26,674 nt of DNA from an uncultured Paracoccus sp. (GCF_946221145.1 NZ_CAMIOH010000017.1:1-26674), one strand, 5' to 3'. Shown: positions 15,925-25,212, numbered from the stretch's first letter. Notes: generated by a model not told the origin, from the sequence alone. Made by a program: numbers and translations.

Positions 15925-18090
15925 ATGACCATTCGCGCCCTGACCACCACCTCGATCCTGGCCCTTTGCGCATCGGGCGCCTGGGCCGAGCCTGTCTTCA
16001 ACCGCATCGCCAGCTTTCCGGTGACCGCCAACATGGCCGAGGGCGAGGACAAGACGCGCGAATCCTCGGCCGAGATCATCTCGGCTTCGGCCGACGGCAT
16101 GACGCTGGTCTATACCGACAGCCCGCTGGGCGTGCTGGGCTTCGTGGACATCACTGATCCCGCCGCGCCCAAGCCCTTGGGCAACCTGCCGCTGGATGGC
16201 GAGCCGACCACCGCCCATATCATCGGCGACAGGGTGTTCGTCGGGGTCAATACCTCGGACAGCAAGGCGCAGCCCTCGGGGCGGCTGGCGGTGGCCGATC
16301 TGGCCTCGCGCGCCGAGGTGGCGTCCTGCGATCTGGGCGGGCAGCCGGATTCGGTCGCCGTGGCGCCCGATGGCAGCTTCCTGGCCGTCGCCATCGAGAA
16401 CGAACGCGACGAGGACGTGAATGACGGCGCGATGCCGCAGGCCCCGGCGGGCTTCGTGGTCATCCTGCCCCTGACCGATGACGGGGTCGATTGCGCGGCC
16501 AAGCAGACCGTGGACGTGACCGGCATCGCCGACATCGTGCCCGAGGATCCCGAGCCGGAATTCGTGGACATCAACGAGGCCGGCGACATCGCCGTCACCT
16601 TGCAGGAAAACAATCACGTCATCATCCTGGCCCGCGACGGCAGCGTGAAGTCGCATTTCTCGGCCGGTGAGGTCGCGTTGGACGGCGTGGACACCGCCAC
16701 CGACGGCCGGCTGGATTTCACCGGATCGGCCGAGGCCAAGCCGCGTGAACCGGACGGGATCAAATGGCTGGACGCCAACCACGTCGCCATCGCCAATGAA
16801 GGCGACTGGAAGGGCGGCACGCGCGGCTTTTCGATCTTTGCGACCGACGGCACGCTGGTCTTTGATACCGGCACCGATCTGGAACATGCCATCGCGGCCC
16901 TGGGCCACTATCCCGAAGGCCGGTCCAAGTCGAAGGGCGTCGAGATCGAAAGCATCGAGACCGCCGTGTTCGACGGCAAGCCCTATCTGTTCGCGGTCTC
17001 CGAGCGTGGCTCGGTGATCGCGGTCTATGACGCGACCGATCCCGCCGCGCCCCGGTTGACGCAGATCCTGCCCTCGGGGATCAGCCCCGAAGGCATCGTC
17101 GCGATCCCCGAGCGCAACCTGCTGGTCAGCGCCAACGAGGCCGATCTGGGCAAAGACGGCGGCGCCCGCGCCCATGTGATGCTGTTCGAACTGGCCGAGG
17201 GCGAGGCCGCCTATCCCACGCTGACCTCGGAAGGCACCGACCCGCTGATCGGCTGGGGCGCGCTTGGTGCCCTGGCGGCGGACCCGGAAACGCCCGGCCA
17301 TCTGTTCGCGGCATCCGACAGCGCCTATGACATGATGCCTTCGATCTACCGGATCGACGCCACCGCGAAACCCGCGCGGATCACCGGACAGATCCTGGTC
17401 ACGCGCGGCGGTCAGGCGGCGCAGAAGCTGGACATCGAGGGGCTGACCACCGATGGCGAGGGCGGCTTCTGGCTGGCCAACGAAGGCGACGCGGCCAAGC
17501 TGGTGCCCCATGCGATCCTGCATGTCGATGCCGAGGGCGAGATTCAGGACGAGATCTCCCTGCCCGCCGACCTGCTGGCCCATCAGACCCGCTTTGGCGC
17601 CGAAGGCATCGCCAAGGTCGGCAACATGCTGTGGATCGCCATGCAGCGCGAATGGGGCGACGACCCCAAGGGGCAGGTCAAGCTGCTGGCCTATGACCTG
17701 GAGTCCGAGGAATGGGGCGCGGTCCGCTATCCGCTGGAACCCAAGGGCGAGGGCTGGGTCGGGCTGTCGGAACTGGCCGTGCACGGCGACTGGCTGTATG
17801 TGCTGGAACGCGACAACCAGCTGGGCGAGGCCGCGAAGGTGAAGAAGATCTTCCGCACCCGCCTGTCCGATCTGCAACCTGCGGCCCTGGGCGGCGATCT
17901 GCCGCTGGTTGCCAAGGAGGAATTCCGCGACCTGCTGCCCGATCTGGCGCAGGGCAACGGCTATATCCTGGACAAGGTCGAAGGTCTGACCTTCGATGCG
18001 GCGGGCGAAGGTTTTGTCGTCACCGACAATGACGGCGTGGACGACAGTTCCGGCGAGACGCTGTTCTGGTCCATCGGCAAGGTCGAATGA
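15925..18090 (+). CDS. Exported esterase-like/phytase-like beta-propeller protein
   Basis: The 721-residue protein has a signal peptide (about residues 1-21, cleavage after AWA). The N-terminal half has beta-propeller character, with repeated blade-like units such as LGFVDITDPAAPKPLG and VIAVYDATDPAAPRLTQ, as in choice-of-anchor-I type proteins. The C-terminal half (about 430-720) resembles the 'esterase-like activity of phytase' family: DIEGLTTDGEGGFWLANEGD, RFGAEGIAKVG, and VEGLTFDAAGEGFVVTDNDGVDDSSGET at the end. The ATG at 15925 follows GGAGAGACGG and precedes the signal peptide. The expected role is hydrolysis of an organic phosphate or ester in the periplasm or outside the cell. The upstream PHO-box-like array suggests phosphate control. 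The substrate is unknown. Confidence 0.82.
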   Translation: MTIRALTTTSILALCASGAWAEPVFNRIASFPVTANMAEGEDKTRESSAEIISASADGMTLVYTDSPLGVLGFVDITDPAAPKPLGNLPLDGEPTTAHIIGDRVFVGVNTSDSKAQPSGRLAVADLASRAEVASCDLGGQPDSVAVAPDGSFLAVAIENERDEDVNDGAMPQAPAGFVVILPLTDDGVDCAAKQTVDVTGIADIVPEDPEPEFVDINEAGDIAVTLQENNHVIILARDGSVKSHFSAGEVALDGVDTATDGRLDFTGSAEAKPREPDGIKWLDANHVAIANEGDWKGGTRGFSIFATDGTLVFDTGTDLEHAIAALGHYPEGRSKSKGVEIESIETAVFDGKPYLFAVSERGSVIAVYDATDPAAPRLTQILPSGISPEGIVAIPERNLLVSANEADLGKDGGARAHVMLFELAEGEAAYPTLTSEGTDPLIGWGALGALAADPETPGHLFAASDSAYDMMPSIYRIDATAKPARITGQILVTRGGQAAQKLDIEGLTTDGEGGFWLANEGDAAKLVPHAILHVDAEGEIQDEISLPADLLAHQTRFGAEGIAKVGNMLWIAMQREWGDDPKGQVKLLAYDLESEEWGAVRYPLEPKGEGWVGLSELAVHGDWLYVLERDNQLGEAAKVKKIFRTRLSDLQPAALGGDLPLVAKEEFRDLLPDLAQGNGYILDKVEGLTFDAAGEGFVVTDNDGVDDSSGETLFWSIGKVE

Positions 18091-18126
18091 TCGGCTGACG
18101 ATCCCCGTCCGGCGGCATCGGCAAGG

Positions 18127-18152
18127 CCCGGAAGCTGTGCTAGGCTTCCGGG
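18127..18152. repeat. Perfect 9-bp inverted repeat between the phytase-like gene and the CYTH-CHAD gene
   Basis: CCCGGAAGC (18127-18135) and GCTTCCGGG (18144-18152) flank an 8-nt loop. It would be a stable RNA hairpin 36 bp after the upstream stop and 22 bp before the next start. There is no T-tract, so it may be a weak terminator, an mRNA-stabilising structure or an operator. Confidence 0.5.
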
Positions 18153-18174
18153 ACACACGCCAAAGGACGGGACC

Positions 18175-19626
18175 ATGGAGGAGATCGAACTGAAGCTGGA
18201 CCTGTCGGACGCGGCAGCCGGGGCGCTTGCAGCGTCCGATCTGCTGGCCGGACCGGCGGAGGCGATCGACCAGACGGCGGTCTATTTCGACACGCCCGAT
18301 CATGCGCTTGCTGCGGCGGGGACCTCGCTGCGCATCCGCCAGTCCAAGGGCAGCCGCATCCAGACCGTCAAGCAAGGGAACGGCGCCGCGGCGGGCCTGT
18401 TCGCCCGCACCGAATGGGAAAAGCCCGTCGATGGCGACCTGCCTGACCTGGACGATACACCGATCCCGGCCCTTCTCGGCGCTGATGCGCACGATATCGC
18501 CCCGGTCTTCACGGTCAACGTGACGCGGCGGACATGGATGCTGGACGACGCGGGCGCGCGGATCGAACTGGTCATCGACCGGGGCACGGTGCACGCGGCC
18601 GACCGGTTCACCCCGGTCAGTGAATGCGAACTGGAGCTGAAATCCGGCCCGCCCGCCGCGCTGTTCGCTCTGGCCCGGCGCTTGAACGCCATCGCGCCGG
18701 TGAAGCTGGGCGTCCTGAGCAAGTCGGATCGCGGCTATCGGCTGTCCGGGGCCGCGGTGATGTCGCACAAGGCCGGGCCGGTCGCGCTTGACGACGGCAT
18801 GGATGCCGCCCAGGCGTTCCAGGCCATCGTCCACTCCTGCATCCGGCAGTTCCGCCTGAACGAGGATCTGATCCTTGCCATCCGCGCCCCGGAAGCCCTG
18901 CATCAGGCGCGCGTGGCGCTGCGGCGGCTGCGCTCGGCGTTTTCGATCCATCGGCCCATGCTGGGCCAGGACGGAGCGGCCCTGCGCGCGGATCTGCGGT
19001 GGCTGGCCGGCGAAATGGGGCAGGCGCGCGATCTGGACGTGCTGCTGGAGCGTGCCATCCGCGGGCCATATGCCGACCGGATCCGGCGCGAACGCGAGTC
19101 GGCCTATGATCATGTCCAGCAGGTGTTGAACTCTGCCCGTGCGCGGGGGCTGATGCTGGATCTGGTGGACTGGCTGAATGGCGGCGACTGGCTGAACGAT
19201 CCGCAATTCTACACACTGCGCGGAATGCCCGCGCGGGAGTTCGCCTCGCTGGCCCTGTCGCGGTATCGCCGCAAGGTCAAAAAGGCAGGCCGTGGGCTGA
19301 CGACGATGGAGGACGAGGCGCGCCACGATCTGCGCAAGGACGCCAAGAAGCTGCGCTATGCCTCGGATTTCTTCACACCGCTGTTTTCCGGCGGCGTTCG
19401 GCACAAGCGGTTCGGAAAGGCGCTTGCGGATCTTCAGGATCAGTTGGGCGCCCTGAACGACCTGTCTGCCGCGCCGGACATTCTGGATCGTCTGGGGATC
19501 CAGGCCGGGCCGGATCGCGACAGCCTGGTCCCCGCAGGCCACAAGGCGCGATCCTTGAAGGCCGCCCAGGGCGCCTATTGGAAGCTGGCAGAAGCGAAAC
19601 GGTTTTGGGACAAGGCGGGAACGTAA
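18175..19626 (+). CDS. CYTH and CHAD domain-containing protein
   Basis: This 483-residue cytoplasmic protein has an N-terminal CYTH (triphosphate tunnel) domain, about 1-200. Its ExExK signature is EIELK at residues 3-7, with YFDTPDHAL, SLRIRQSKG and ECELELKSG marking other tunnel strands. The CHAD domain (about 210-480) is helical and rich in conserved basic and His residues: LHQARVALRRLRSAF and ARHDLRKDAKKLRYASDFF. CYTH domains act on triphosphates, and CHAD domains are known to bind inorganic polyphosphate, so a polyphosphate-related role is likely. Activity of the CYTH part (triphosphatase) is inferred. The ATG follows AAAGGACGGG. It lies 84 bp after the phytase-like gene on the same strand, possibly co-transcribed. 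Confidence 0.9.
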   Translation: MEEIELKLDLSDAAAGALAASDLLAGPAEAIDQTAVYFDTPDHALAAAGTSLRIRQSKGSRIQTVKQGNGAAAGLFARTEWEKPVDGDLPDLDDTPIPALLGADAHDIAPVFTVNVTRRTWMLDDAGARIELVIDRGTVHAADRFTPVSECELELKSGPPAALFALARRLNAIAPVKLGVLSKSDRGYRLSGAAVMSHKAGPVALDDGMDAAQAFQAIVHSCIRQFRLNEDLILAIRAPEALHQARVALRRLRSAFSIHRPMLGQDGAALRADLRWLAGEMGQARDLDVLLERAIRGPYADRIRRERESAYDHVQQVLNSARARGLMLDLVDWLNGGDWLNDPQFYTLRGMPAREFASLALSRYRRKVKKAGRGLTTMEDEARHDLRKDAKKLRYASDFFTPLFSGGVRHKRFGKALADLQDQLGALNDLSAAPDILDRLGIQAGPDRDSLVPAGHKARSLKAAQGAYWKLAEAKRFWDKAGT

Positions 19627-19684
19627 CTCTTTCCCGATTGAGGCAGATTTGTTACGAGACCGTGACAGATCGCGGAGAGTCTCC

Positions 19685-19918
19685 ATGGACGCGCTGCCTT
19701 GCATCGGACAGATGCGCATCGAACCTGCCACCGTCGGCTTCACAGCCTATCCGCCCGGCGACGATGAGGCCGGGCGAATCGGGTTTCGCCAGTCGCTGAC
19801 GGCTTTTGTCGCGTCGTCGACCGACTGGATGCTGTATCATTGCGACCGCGACGCTTCGGGCGGCTGGCACTCGGCCCATGTCGTGCCGTTCCTGCCCGCC
19901 GACCCGAAGGACGTTTGA
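19685..19918 (+). CDS. Small hypothetical protein, 77 residues
   Basis: The reading frame starts with ATG at 19685 behind a reasonable ribosome binding site (GGAGAG, 19674-19679) and runs 77 residues to a TGA. Third codon positions are GC-rich, as in neighbouring real genes. The product is soluble with no signal peptide or membrane helix, and aromatic residues are concentrated in the second half (WMLYHC, GGWHS). I do not recognise a family. It starts 58 bp after the CYTH-CHAD stop and converges on the VPLPA-CTERM gene. A coincidental frame cannot be excluded at this size. Confidence 0.5.
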   Translation: MDALPCIGQMRIEPATVGFTAYPPGDDEAGRIGFRQSLTAFVASSTDWMLYHCDRDASGGWHSAHVVPFLPADPKDV

Positions 19919-19939
19919 TCGCAACGTCGCGTCACGCCG

Positions 19940-20494
19940 TCAGGCGGGGTTCGCTTGCGCGCGGGCCTTGCGGCGCAGGATGCCGATCAGGGCGATGCCC
20001 CCGGCCAGCATCGGCAGCGTCGCGGGCAGCGGGACCGGGGCAGGCGCTGCCTGGGCCATGGTCCATTGCGCGCTGCCGCTGAAATCGGCATCCGCTGCGA
20101 AGGGCGCGGTCATCGCCTGATCGAAGGTCAGCGTCAGCGCCACCGTATCGCCCAGCCAGGCGGTCGCCGCGCCGGTCAGGTTGAACAGAAAGCTGACGAT
20201 GCGGTCACCGTCAAAGCTGAAGCTGTCGGCCTCGCCATAACCGATCTCGCCCGAGGCATCCTCGATCAGCAGCGCGAAGGCCGGGTCAAAACCCGTGACC
20301 CCGCCCGCGATCATCGCAAAGCTGGGCGCGAAGGACGCATCGTCTGACGCCAGGGCGGTGGCCTCGGCGACGATATCGCCGTTCCACAGCGTGACCGAGG
20401 CGGCAGGGTCGGTGACCGTGGCGGCCTGGACGGGCGCGGCATGGAAGGGCACGGCCAGGGCGATCAGGGTGGCGGCAATGGCAAAAAGGCGCAT
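19940..20494 (-). CDS. VPLPA-CTERM sorting domain-containing exported protein
   Basis: The 184-residue protein has a signal peptide (1-24, PVQA-A) and an Ala/Asp-rich beta-type mature domain of unknown function. It ends with a sorting tail: VPLPA at 154-158, a hydrophobic helix (about 160-174) and a basic RRKAR end. This is the VPLPA variant of the PEP-CTERM system, recognised by a matching exosortase in bacteria that make extracellular polysaccharide. The ATG at 20494 was chosen because AAGGA lies just upstream and the signal peptide begins there; a longer open frame upstream has no support. The exosortase gene is not in the window. Confidence 0.85.
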   Translation of the reverse strand: MRLFAIAATLIALAVPFHAAPVQAATVTDPAASVTLWNGDIVAEATALASDDASFAPSFAMIAGGVTGFDPAFALLIEDASGEIGYGEADSFSFDGDRIVSFLFNLTGAATAWLGDTVALTLTFDQAMTAPFAADADFSGSAQWTMAQAAPAPVPLPATLPMLAGGIALIGILRRKARAQANPA

Positions 20495-20511
20495 GGTTCG
20501 TTCCTTTTGGA

Positions 20512-20547
20512 CAAGAGAAAAGCCGCCCGGCGCAGGGTCCGGGCGGC
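20512..20547 (-). terminator. Intrinsic terminator of the RTX metallophosphoesterase gene
   Basis: On the minus strand a perfect 9-bp GC-rich stem (GCCGCCCGG / CCGGGCGGC, 20522-20530 and 20539-20547, 8-nt loop) is followed by a T-rich run (TTTTCTCTT, 20521-20513). It starts 7 bp after the metallophosphoesterase stop and precedes the VPLPA-CTERM gene, so the two leftward genes are probably separate transcripts. Confidence 0.85.
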
Positions 20548-20553
20548 AGCACA

Positions 20554-23500
20554 TCAGGCATAGATCAGGGCGTCGGCGTCGGTGATGCCGTCAATGACCA
20601 GCTGGTCGCGATCGGCCCCCAGCCACAGCGTGACCGCGCGCGCGCCTTCGGTGATCCTGACCACCTCGGCGCCGTTCAGGTCCAGCTTGTCGATGCCGGC
20701 CTGATAATCGGTGATGCGGGTGGTTTCGCGTTGGCCGTTCGACAGGGCGGCGCCAAAGACGAACACATCGGCCCCGGCACTGCCGGTCAGCACGTCCAGA
20801 CGGCCGCCATGGCCGAAGATCGCCTCGTCCGCGGCGGTTCCGGTCAGGCGGTCATTGCCCGCCGTGCCGTGGATTTCGCGCAGGAAGCCGGTGGACAGAT
20901 CGACGATGGCGATGTCGTCGAACTGCGCCCCCGCCGCGCCCCAGGACCAGACGCCCGCCGCGCCGCTGGCGATGTCGCGGACCTCGATCGGCAGGCTGAA
21001 CAGTTGCAGCCCGTCCATGGTCGCGGTGATCTTGCCGTCGACGATCCGGGCCTCCAGCAGGAAGCTGTCGCCGGGGGTATAGGTCGCGGCCGACCGGGCG
21101 ATGGCGCTTTCGTAATTGTCCACCACCTTGACGAGAGAGATCAGGCCGTTGCGGGCATCCAGGTCGATCTTGTAGTAATTGTTCTCATCGACATAGTTCA
21201 GCATCAGGCCGACCACGCCGCGCGGCGCGGTGATCTGGGCCTGGATCGCGTAATCGGTCAGGCCGGTGTCGCCGTCCCACAGCGCGAAGCTGCCCTTTTT
21301 CAGCCCGAAGGCGCCGTCGCCCAGCGGCGACCAGCCGCGATTCCAGACATCGGCGGCACTGGCCCCGGCCCAGGTCAGTTCGCGGCTATAGGCGCCCGAG
21401 GTTTCCACCAACGCGCCGTCGATCACCTGCCAGTCGGCGCTGCCGCCCAGTTCGGTGGTATCGACGATGCGCCAGCCCGCGTGGTCGCCGTCCTCGAACC
21501 GGTCGGCGGCGATCAGCCGGTCGCCCGAGGCCACGTCGATGCGGACGCTGTCGCGGGACTGCCCGTCCAGCACCAGCGTCGCGTCGTTGCGGCCCGCGCC
21601 CAGAACCGCCTGCGCCTGCAAGCCGGTCGCGGCGGCCGCGCCGGTCCAGACGGCACTGGCGCTGCCCGTGGGCAGGATCGAGGCCGCGCCGTTCAGCGCC
21701 ACGGTTTCCACGCGGTCGCCGTTCCAGTCGATGACGATCCGGTCGCTGCCGGCATGGGCGGTCAGCACCACGTCGCGCACCACCACGTCATCGAAGATCG
21801 AGCTTTTCTGACCCGAGGAATACAGCCCCACCGTCCCCGATCCCAGCGGATCGGCATCGGTCACCGCGCCCCCGAACAGCGCCATTCCGTCCAGCGTCGC
21901 GGTGATCCGCCCGCCGCTGTTCGACACCACCAGATCCTGTTCGATGTTGAAGGTATAGCCGCCGGTTTCGGATGCCAGCACGGTGCGGCTGTCGCCCTCG
22001 ACGCGGATCAGCTGGCGCAGGTTGGTCTGGTTGTCCAGCACCAGCAGGTAATGGCCGTCCTCGCTGTAGTTGAAGGCCACGCCGATGCTGTCATTGTCCA
22101 TGCTGCGGATGGTGGTTTGCAGGATCAGGTCGGCCCAGTCGCCGTTCTTCCAGACCACCATGTTGTCCGAGCCGTTCGACTGGTCGAACAGCGCGCCCTG
22201 CGGCGCCTGAACGGTGCCGCCCGCCATGGCGCTGCCCTTGACCATGAACTGGCCCAGCAGGTTGTCGCTGCCCAGATCCAGTTCCGTCACGGTGGCGCCG
22301 CCGATATTGGCGGCGTCAAGCGCGCCGTCGAAGGTCAGCTGCACGCTGCCCGCGGGCTGGCTGCCCGACAGCGGGCCGTCCAGATCGACCCCGCCCATCG
22401 CGGCGATGGCGGCGGCGTCAAGCGCCTTGGGGGTAAAGGCCACGGCGGCGGCGTAAAGCGGCGTGGTCTCGTTGCTTTCATCGGCGAACAGCAGGAAGCC
22501 CTTGTCGCCGTCCAGCGTCCAGCGGGATCCGTTGGCGACGTTGGTATCGACCACCTGGCGGCCGACCTGCACGCCGTTGATGAACTTGGTCAGCACATGC
22601 TGGCCACCTTCCACGCTGACGCTGAAGGCCACGCGGTTCCAGGCGTCATAGGTGAAATTGCCGGTATAGTTCGACGAGATGCCGATGCCGCCGGTGCCGT
22701 CGCCGCGATTGCGGATGAACAATTCGCCGTCGCTGCCATTGGCCAGATCGGTTTGCAGCAGCGCGGTCCAGGTGCCGTTGCCGTCCTCGACATACAGGTC
22801 ATAGACCAGCGTGTATTCGGTGATCTTGCCGCTGACGCCCTCGGGCTGGACCAGCAGGGCGTGATCGGGCGACAGCGCCTTGAGCTTCAGCACGCCGGTG
22901 GACGGTGTGGACCCGTCGCCGCCAAGCGCCACATCGGGGGACCGCAGCGTGCTGTCGAAATCGGCGCCGTTCTGAGAGCCGTCGTTGTAATCGTCCCATT
23001 CGTCGGGATCGGCCACCGCGATGACGCCTTGCCCCTTGGTGAAATCGGCGCGCAGCTGACCATCGGCCGAAGTCCAGAATGTCGGCGTGGCAAAGGACCA
23101 GCCCTGCCATTCCTGCGTGCCCTGCGGCATCCCGGCGGCGTTTTCGACCGCCCAGCCTTCGGGCGCCTCGTGGGTCCAGCCCAGCACGCTGTCGCTGATG
23201 CCCTCATCGGCCGAGGGGTTCAGCCTGTCGGCCAGCTGGTCGAAATTCTGCGCCATCAGGACGGTGCCGTCCGCATCCTTGACCGAGATATTGTCGACCG
23301 CCCAATACCAGTTGTTGCCCGCATCGCTCATCTTCCAGAAGAACTGCACCGATTGCGCGCTGTCGGGGACCGCGAAATCCAGCGAGATCGTCTCGTTCAG
23401 GTTGGCGCCGTCGGTGGTGTTCTGGGTGTCGAAGCGCATGATCGACACCGGCGCGCCGCCGTCGATGGACACCAGAACCTCGGCCGTCTGGGTGCCTTCG

Positions 23501-25212
23501 GGGCGCCAGTGGCTGTCGAACTGCAAGGTCAGCTGTTGCTGCTGGCCGCCCGCGACGCCGGGCAGCAGGAAGCCCACATCCGTGCCGATCGTGGCATTGC
23601 CCGCCGCGCCTGCCGCCGGATTGACCCAGCCGTCCGCATCGCCCGCGTTGAAGGTCTCGACCAGATGGACGCCATCGGTCTTGACGATCACGCGGGTCTC
23701 GTCGCGGCTGACGATGCCTTCGGATGTCGTGACGGTCAGCGTCAGGTCATGGATGCCCGCGCCCAGATCGACGCTGGCATCGGCCCCGGTCGCCACGACG
23801 GTCCCGTCGCGGTCGGTCCAGACATGGCTGACGATGTCGCCCTTGGGGTTGGTGGTGCCATCCGCCGACAGGGCCACCGTGGCCGTGTCGCGGCCAGCCT
23901 CGGCGGTGACCACGCGGTCATGGCCCGCATCAGCCAGGGCCAAGGCATCGCGCGCGCCGATATTGGCGTTCTGGAAATCTTCCTGATGGCCCTTGTAGTC
24001 GCCGGTCAGCCCGTCGCGGCTTTCGTCGGTCGTGCCGCGATAGCCGGTGAAATACTCGCCGAACTGCGTGAAATAGGTTTCGGTATGGACCGTGTCGTTC
24101 TCGGGATCGACGGTCACCAGACGGATCGCGCCATTGCCGCCATTGCCGCCCTGATTCGCCTCTTGCGCCACGCCGTTCTGATAGTTGACCAGGAACTGAT
24201 AGACCGCGTTGCCATAGTCGTTATAGGACACGACCGTTTCCGCGCCGTCGCCGAAGATATGGCCGCCCGCCGTGAACACGACGTTCGGATGCGACGCGAT
24301 CACCTCGCGCCAGATTTCCTCGCCATCCCGGGATCCTTGGGGATCCTTGCCCAGACCATAGTCATAGCCCGCGCCTTCGGCCTCCAGCGAATCGCCCAGC
24401 GGATCGTGGCGGCCGTTGAAGTTGTTATAGCTGTGGGTGGCGATCATCGCCTTGCGGCCGCCATGCTGGGTCAGCACCTCGTCGGCCCAGCGAAGAACGT
24501 CGTCGCGCGGGCCGAATTCCAGGTTCAGGAAGATCCACTCGGTCCCGTCCGGCGCGGTCCACAGGTGGAAGTTGTTGTCGTAACGGCCCGGTTCCTGATC
24601 ATAGGCCCCGCCATAGGTCGGATCCTCGGACATATAGCCGACCGAGAAGGCGGCGTTATAGGCGTCGGTCTTGCGCGTGTCCGAGGATCCGCCGTTGCCG
24701 ATGTCATGGTTGCCCGGCAGGACCGAGAACGGGATGCCCGCGTCGCGCAGGGTCTGCATCGCCTGCTTGGCGAAGGTGTATTGCGACGTGGCGGCCCATT
24801 GGGTGATGTCGCCCACATGGGTGACGAAGCCGATGCCCTTGTCCGCCGCGTTGTCGGCGATCCATTGGGTCATGTCGGTGAAGTTATGGGCGATCGCCGG
24901 GTTCGAGGTGTAATCCTGCGTGTCGGGCAGGATGGCGATGGTATAGGCGCCTTCGCCCGCCACCCGGATCCGGGCGGTGTCGGTCAGCGTCTGACCCAGC
25001 AGGCCGGTCGCGGTGATGGTCAGGTCGGACAGGCCGAACGCCTCGAAGGACAGGGTCAGGACGCTGCCGTCGATGGTCGCGGCCACGGCCTCGCCATTGC
25101 TGTTGGTCACGGTGAAATTGCTGGCGCCTGCGCCGAAGATGTCGGTCAGGTCATAGCTGACATCCTGGGTCTTGAGGGTCACGAGCATGTCGCGCACGGT
25201 CGTCTGGGCCAT
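20554..25212 (-). CDS. Large secreted RTX-type metallophosphoesterase, multidomain
   Basis: This 1552-residue protein has no N-terminal signal peptide. An N-terminal beta domain (1-85) precedes a calcineurin-like phosphoesterase domain (about 90-385) with metal motifs PDTQ (96-99), GD (134-135), GNHD (167-170), H260 and GGH (316-318). A PKD-like region follows (about 428-512), then a beta-sandwich near 515-645, a LamG-like segment (about 795-930) and two related jelly-roll domains (about 985-1148 and 1250-1437). The C-terminus (about 1447-1552) has degenerate RTX calcium-binding repeats (GTAGNDRLTG, GGRLDVLTGSAGADVFVFG) and a typical type I secretion end. It likely hydrolyses a phosphoester outside the cell or on a matrix. 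The ATG has a strong ribosome binding site (AGGAGG). The gene is divergent from the LysR gene. Confidence 0.88.
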   Translation of the reverse strand: MAQTTVRDMLVTLKTQDVSYDLTDIFGAGASNFTVTNSNGEAVAATIDGSVLTLSFEAFGLSDLTITATGLLGQTLTDTARIRVAGEGAYTIAILPDTQDYTSNPAIAHNFTDMTQWIADNAADKGIGFVTHVGDITQWAATSQYTFAKQAMQTLRDAGIPFSVLPGNHDIGNGGSSDTRKTDAYNAAFSVGYMSEDPTYGGAYDQEPGRYDNNFHLWTAPDGTEWIFLNLEFGPRDDVLRWADEVLTQHGGRKAMIATHSYNNFNGRHDPLGDSLEAEGAGYDYGLGKDPQGSRDGEEIWREVIASHPNVVFTAGGHIFGDGAETVVSYNDYGNAVYQFLVNYQNGVAQEANQGGNGGNGAIRLVTVDPENDTVHTETYFTQFGEYFTGYRGTTDESRDGLTGDYKGHQEDFQNANIGARDALALADAGHDRVVTAEAGRDTATVALSADGTTNPKGDIVSHVWTDRDGTVVATGADASVDLGAGIHDLTLTVTTSEGIVSRDETRVIVKTDGVHLVETFNAGDADGWVNPAAGAAGNATIGTDVGFLLPGVAGGQQQQLTLQFDSHWRPEGTQTAEVLVSIDGGAPVSIMRFDTQNTTDGANLNETISLDFAVPDSAQSVQFFWKMSDAGNNWYWAVDNISVKDADGTVLMAQNFDQLADRLNPSADEGISDSVLGWTHEAPEGWAVENAAGMPQGTQEWQGWSFATPTFWTSADGQLRADFTKGQGVIAVADPDEWDDYNDGSQNGADFDSTLRSPDVALGGDGSTPSTGVLKLKALSPDHALLVQPEGVSGKITEYTLVYDLYVEDGNGTWTALLQTDLANGSDGELFIRNRGDGTGGIGISSNYTGNFTYDAWNRVAFSVSVEGGQHVLTKFINGVQVGRQVVDTNVANGSRWTLDGDKGFLLFADESNETTPLYAAAVAFTPKALDAAAIAAMGGVDLDGPLSGSQPAGSVQLTFDGALDAANIGGATVTELDLGSDNLLGQFMVKGSAMAGGTVQAPQGALFDQSNGSDNMVVWKNGDWADLILQTTIRSMDNDSIGVAFNYSEDGHYLLVLDNQTNLRQLIRVEGDSRTVLASETGGYTFNIEQDLVVSNSGGRITATLDGMALFGGAVTDADPLGSGTVGLYSSGQKSSIFDDVVVRDVVLTAHAGSDRIVIDWNGDRVETVALNGAASILPTGSASAVWTGAAAATGLQAQAVLGAGRNDATLVLDGQSRDSVRIDVASGDRLIAADRFEDGDHAGWRIVDTTELGGSADWQVIDGALVETSGAYSRELTWAGASAADVWNRGWSPLGDGAFGLKKGSFALWDGDTGLTDYAIQAQITAPRGVVGLMLNYVDENNYYKIDLDARNGLISLVKVVDNYESAIARSAATYTPGDSFLLEARIVDGKITATMDGLQLFSLPIEVRDIASGAAGVWSWGAAGAQFDDIAIVDLSTGFLREIHGTAGNDRLTGTAADEAIFGHGGRLDVLTGSAGADVFVFGAALSNGQRETTRITDYQAGIDKLDLNGAEVVRITEGARAVTLWLGADRDQLVIDGITDADALIYA

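Noticed and set aside
19646..19670. PHO-box-like TTGTTAC and CCGTGAC with 4-bp spacer before the small 77-residue gene
   Set aside because: Each half-site matches only about 4 of 7 positions, which is not distinguishable from chance.
14932..19743. Very long open frame (about 1600 codons) on the minus strand across tenA to the CYTH-CHAD gene
   Set aside because: It is antisense to several well-identified genes, its product is low-complexity (Gln/Gly/Arg/His-rich), and such frames are expected in GC-biased codon usage.
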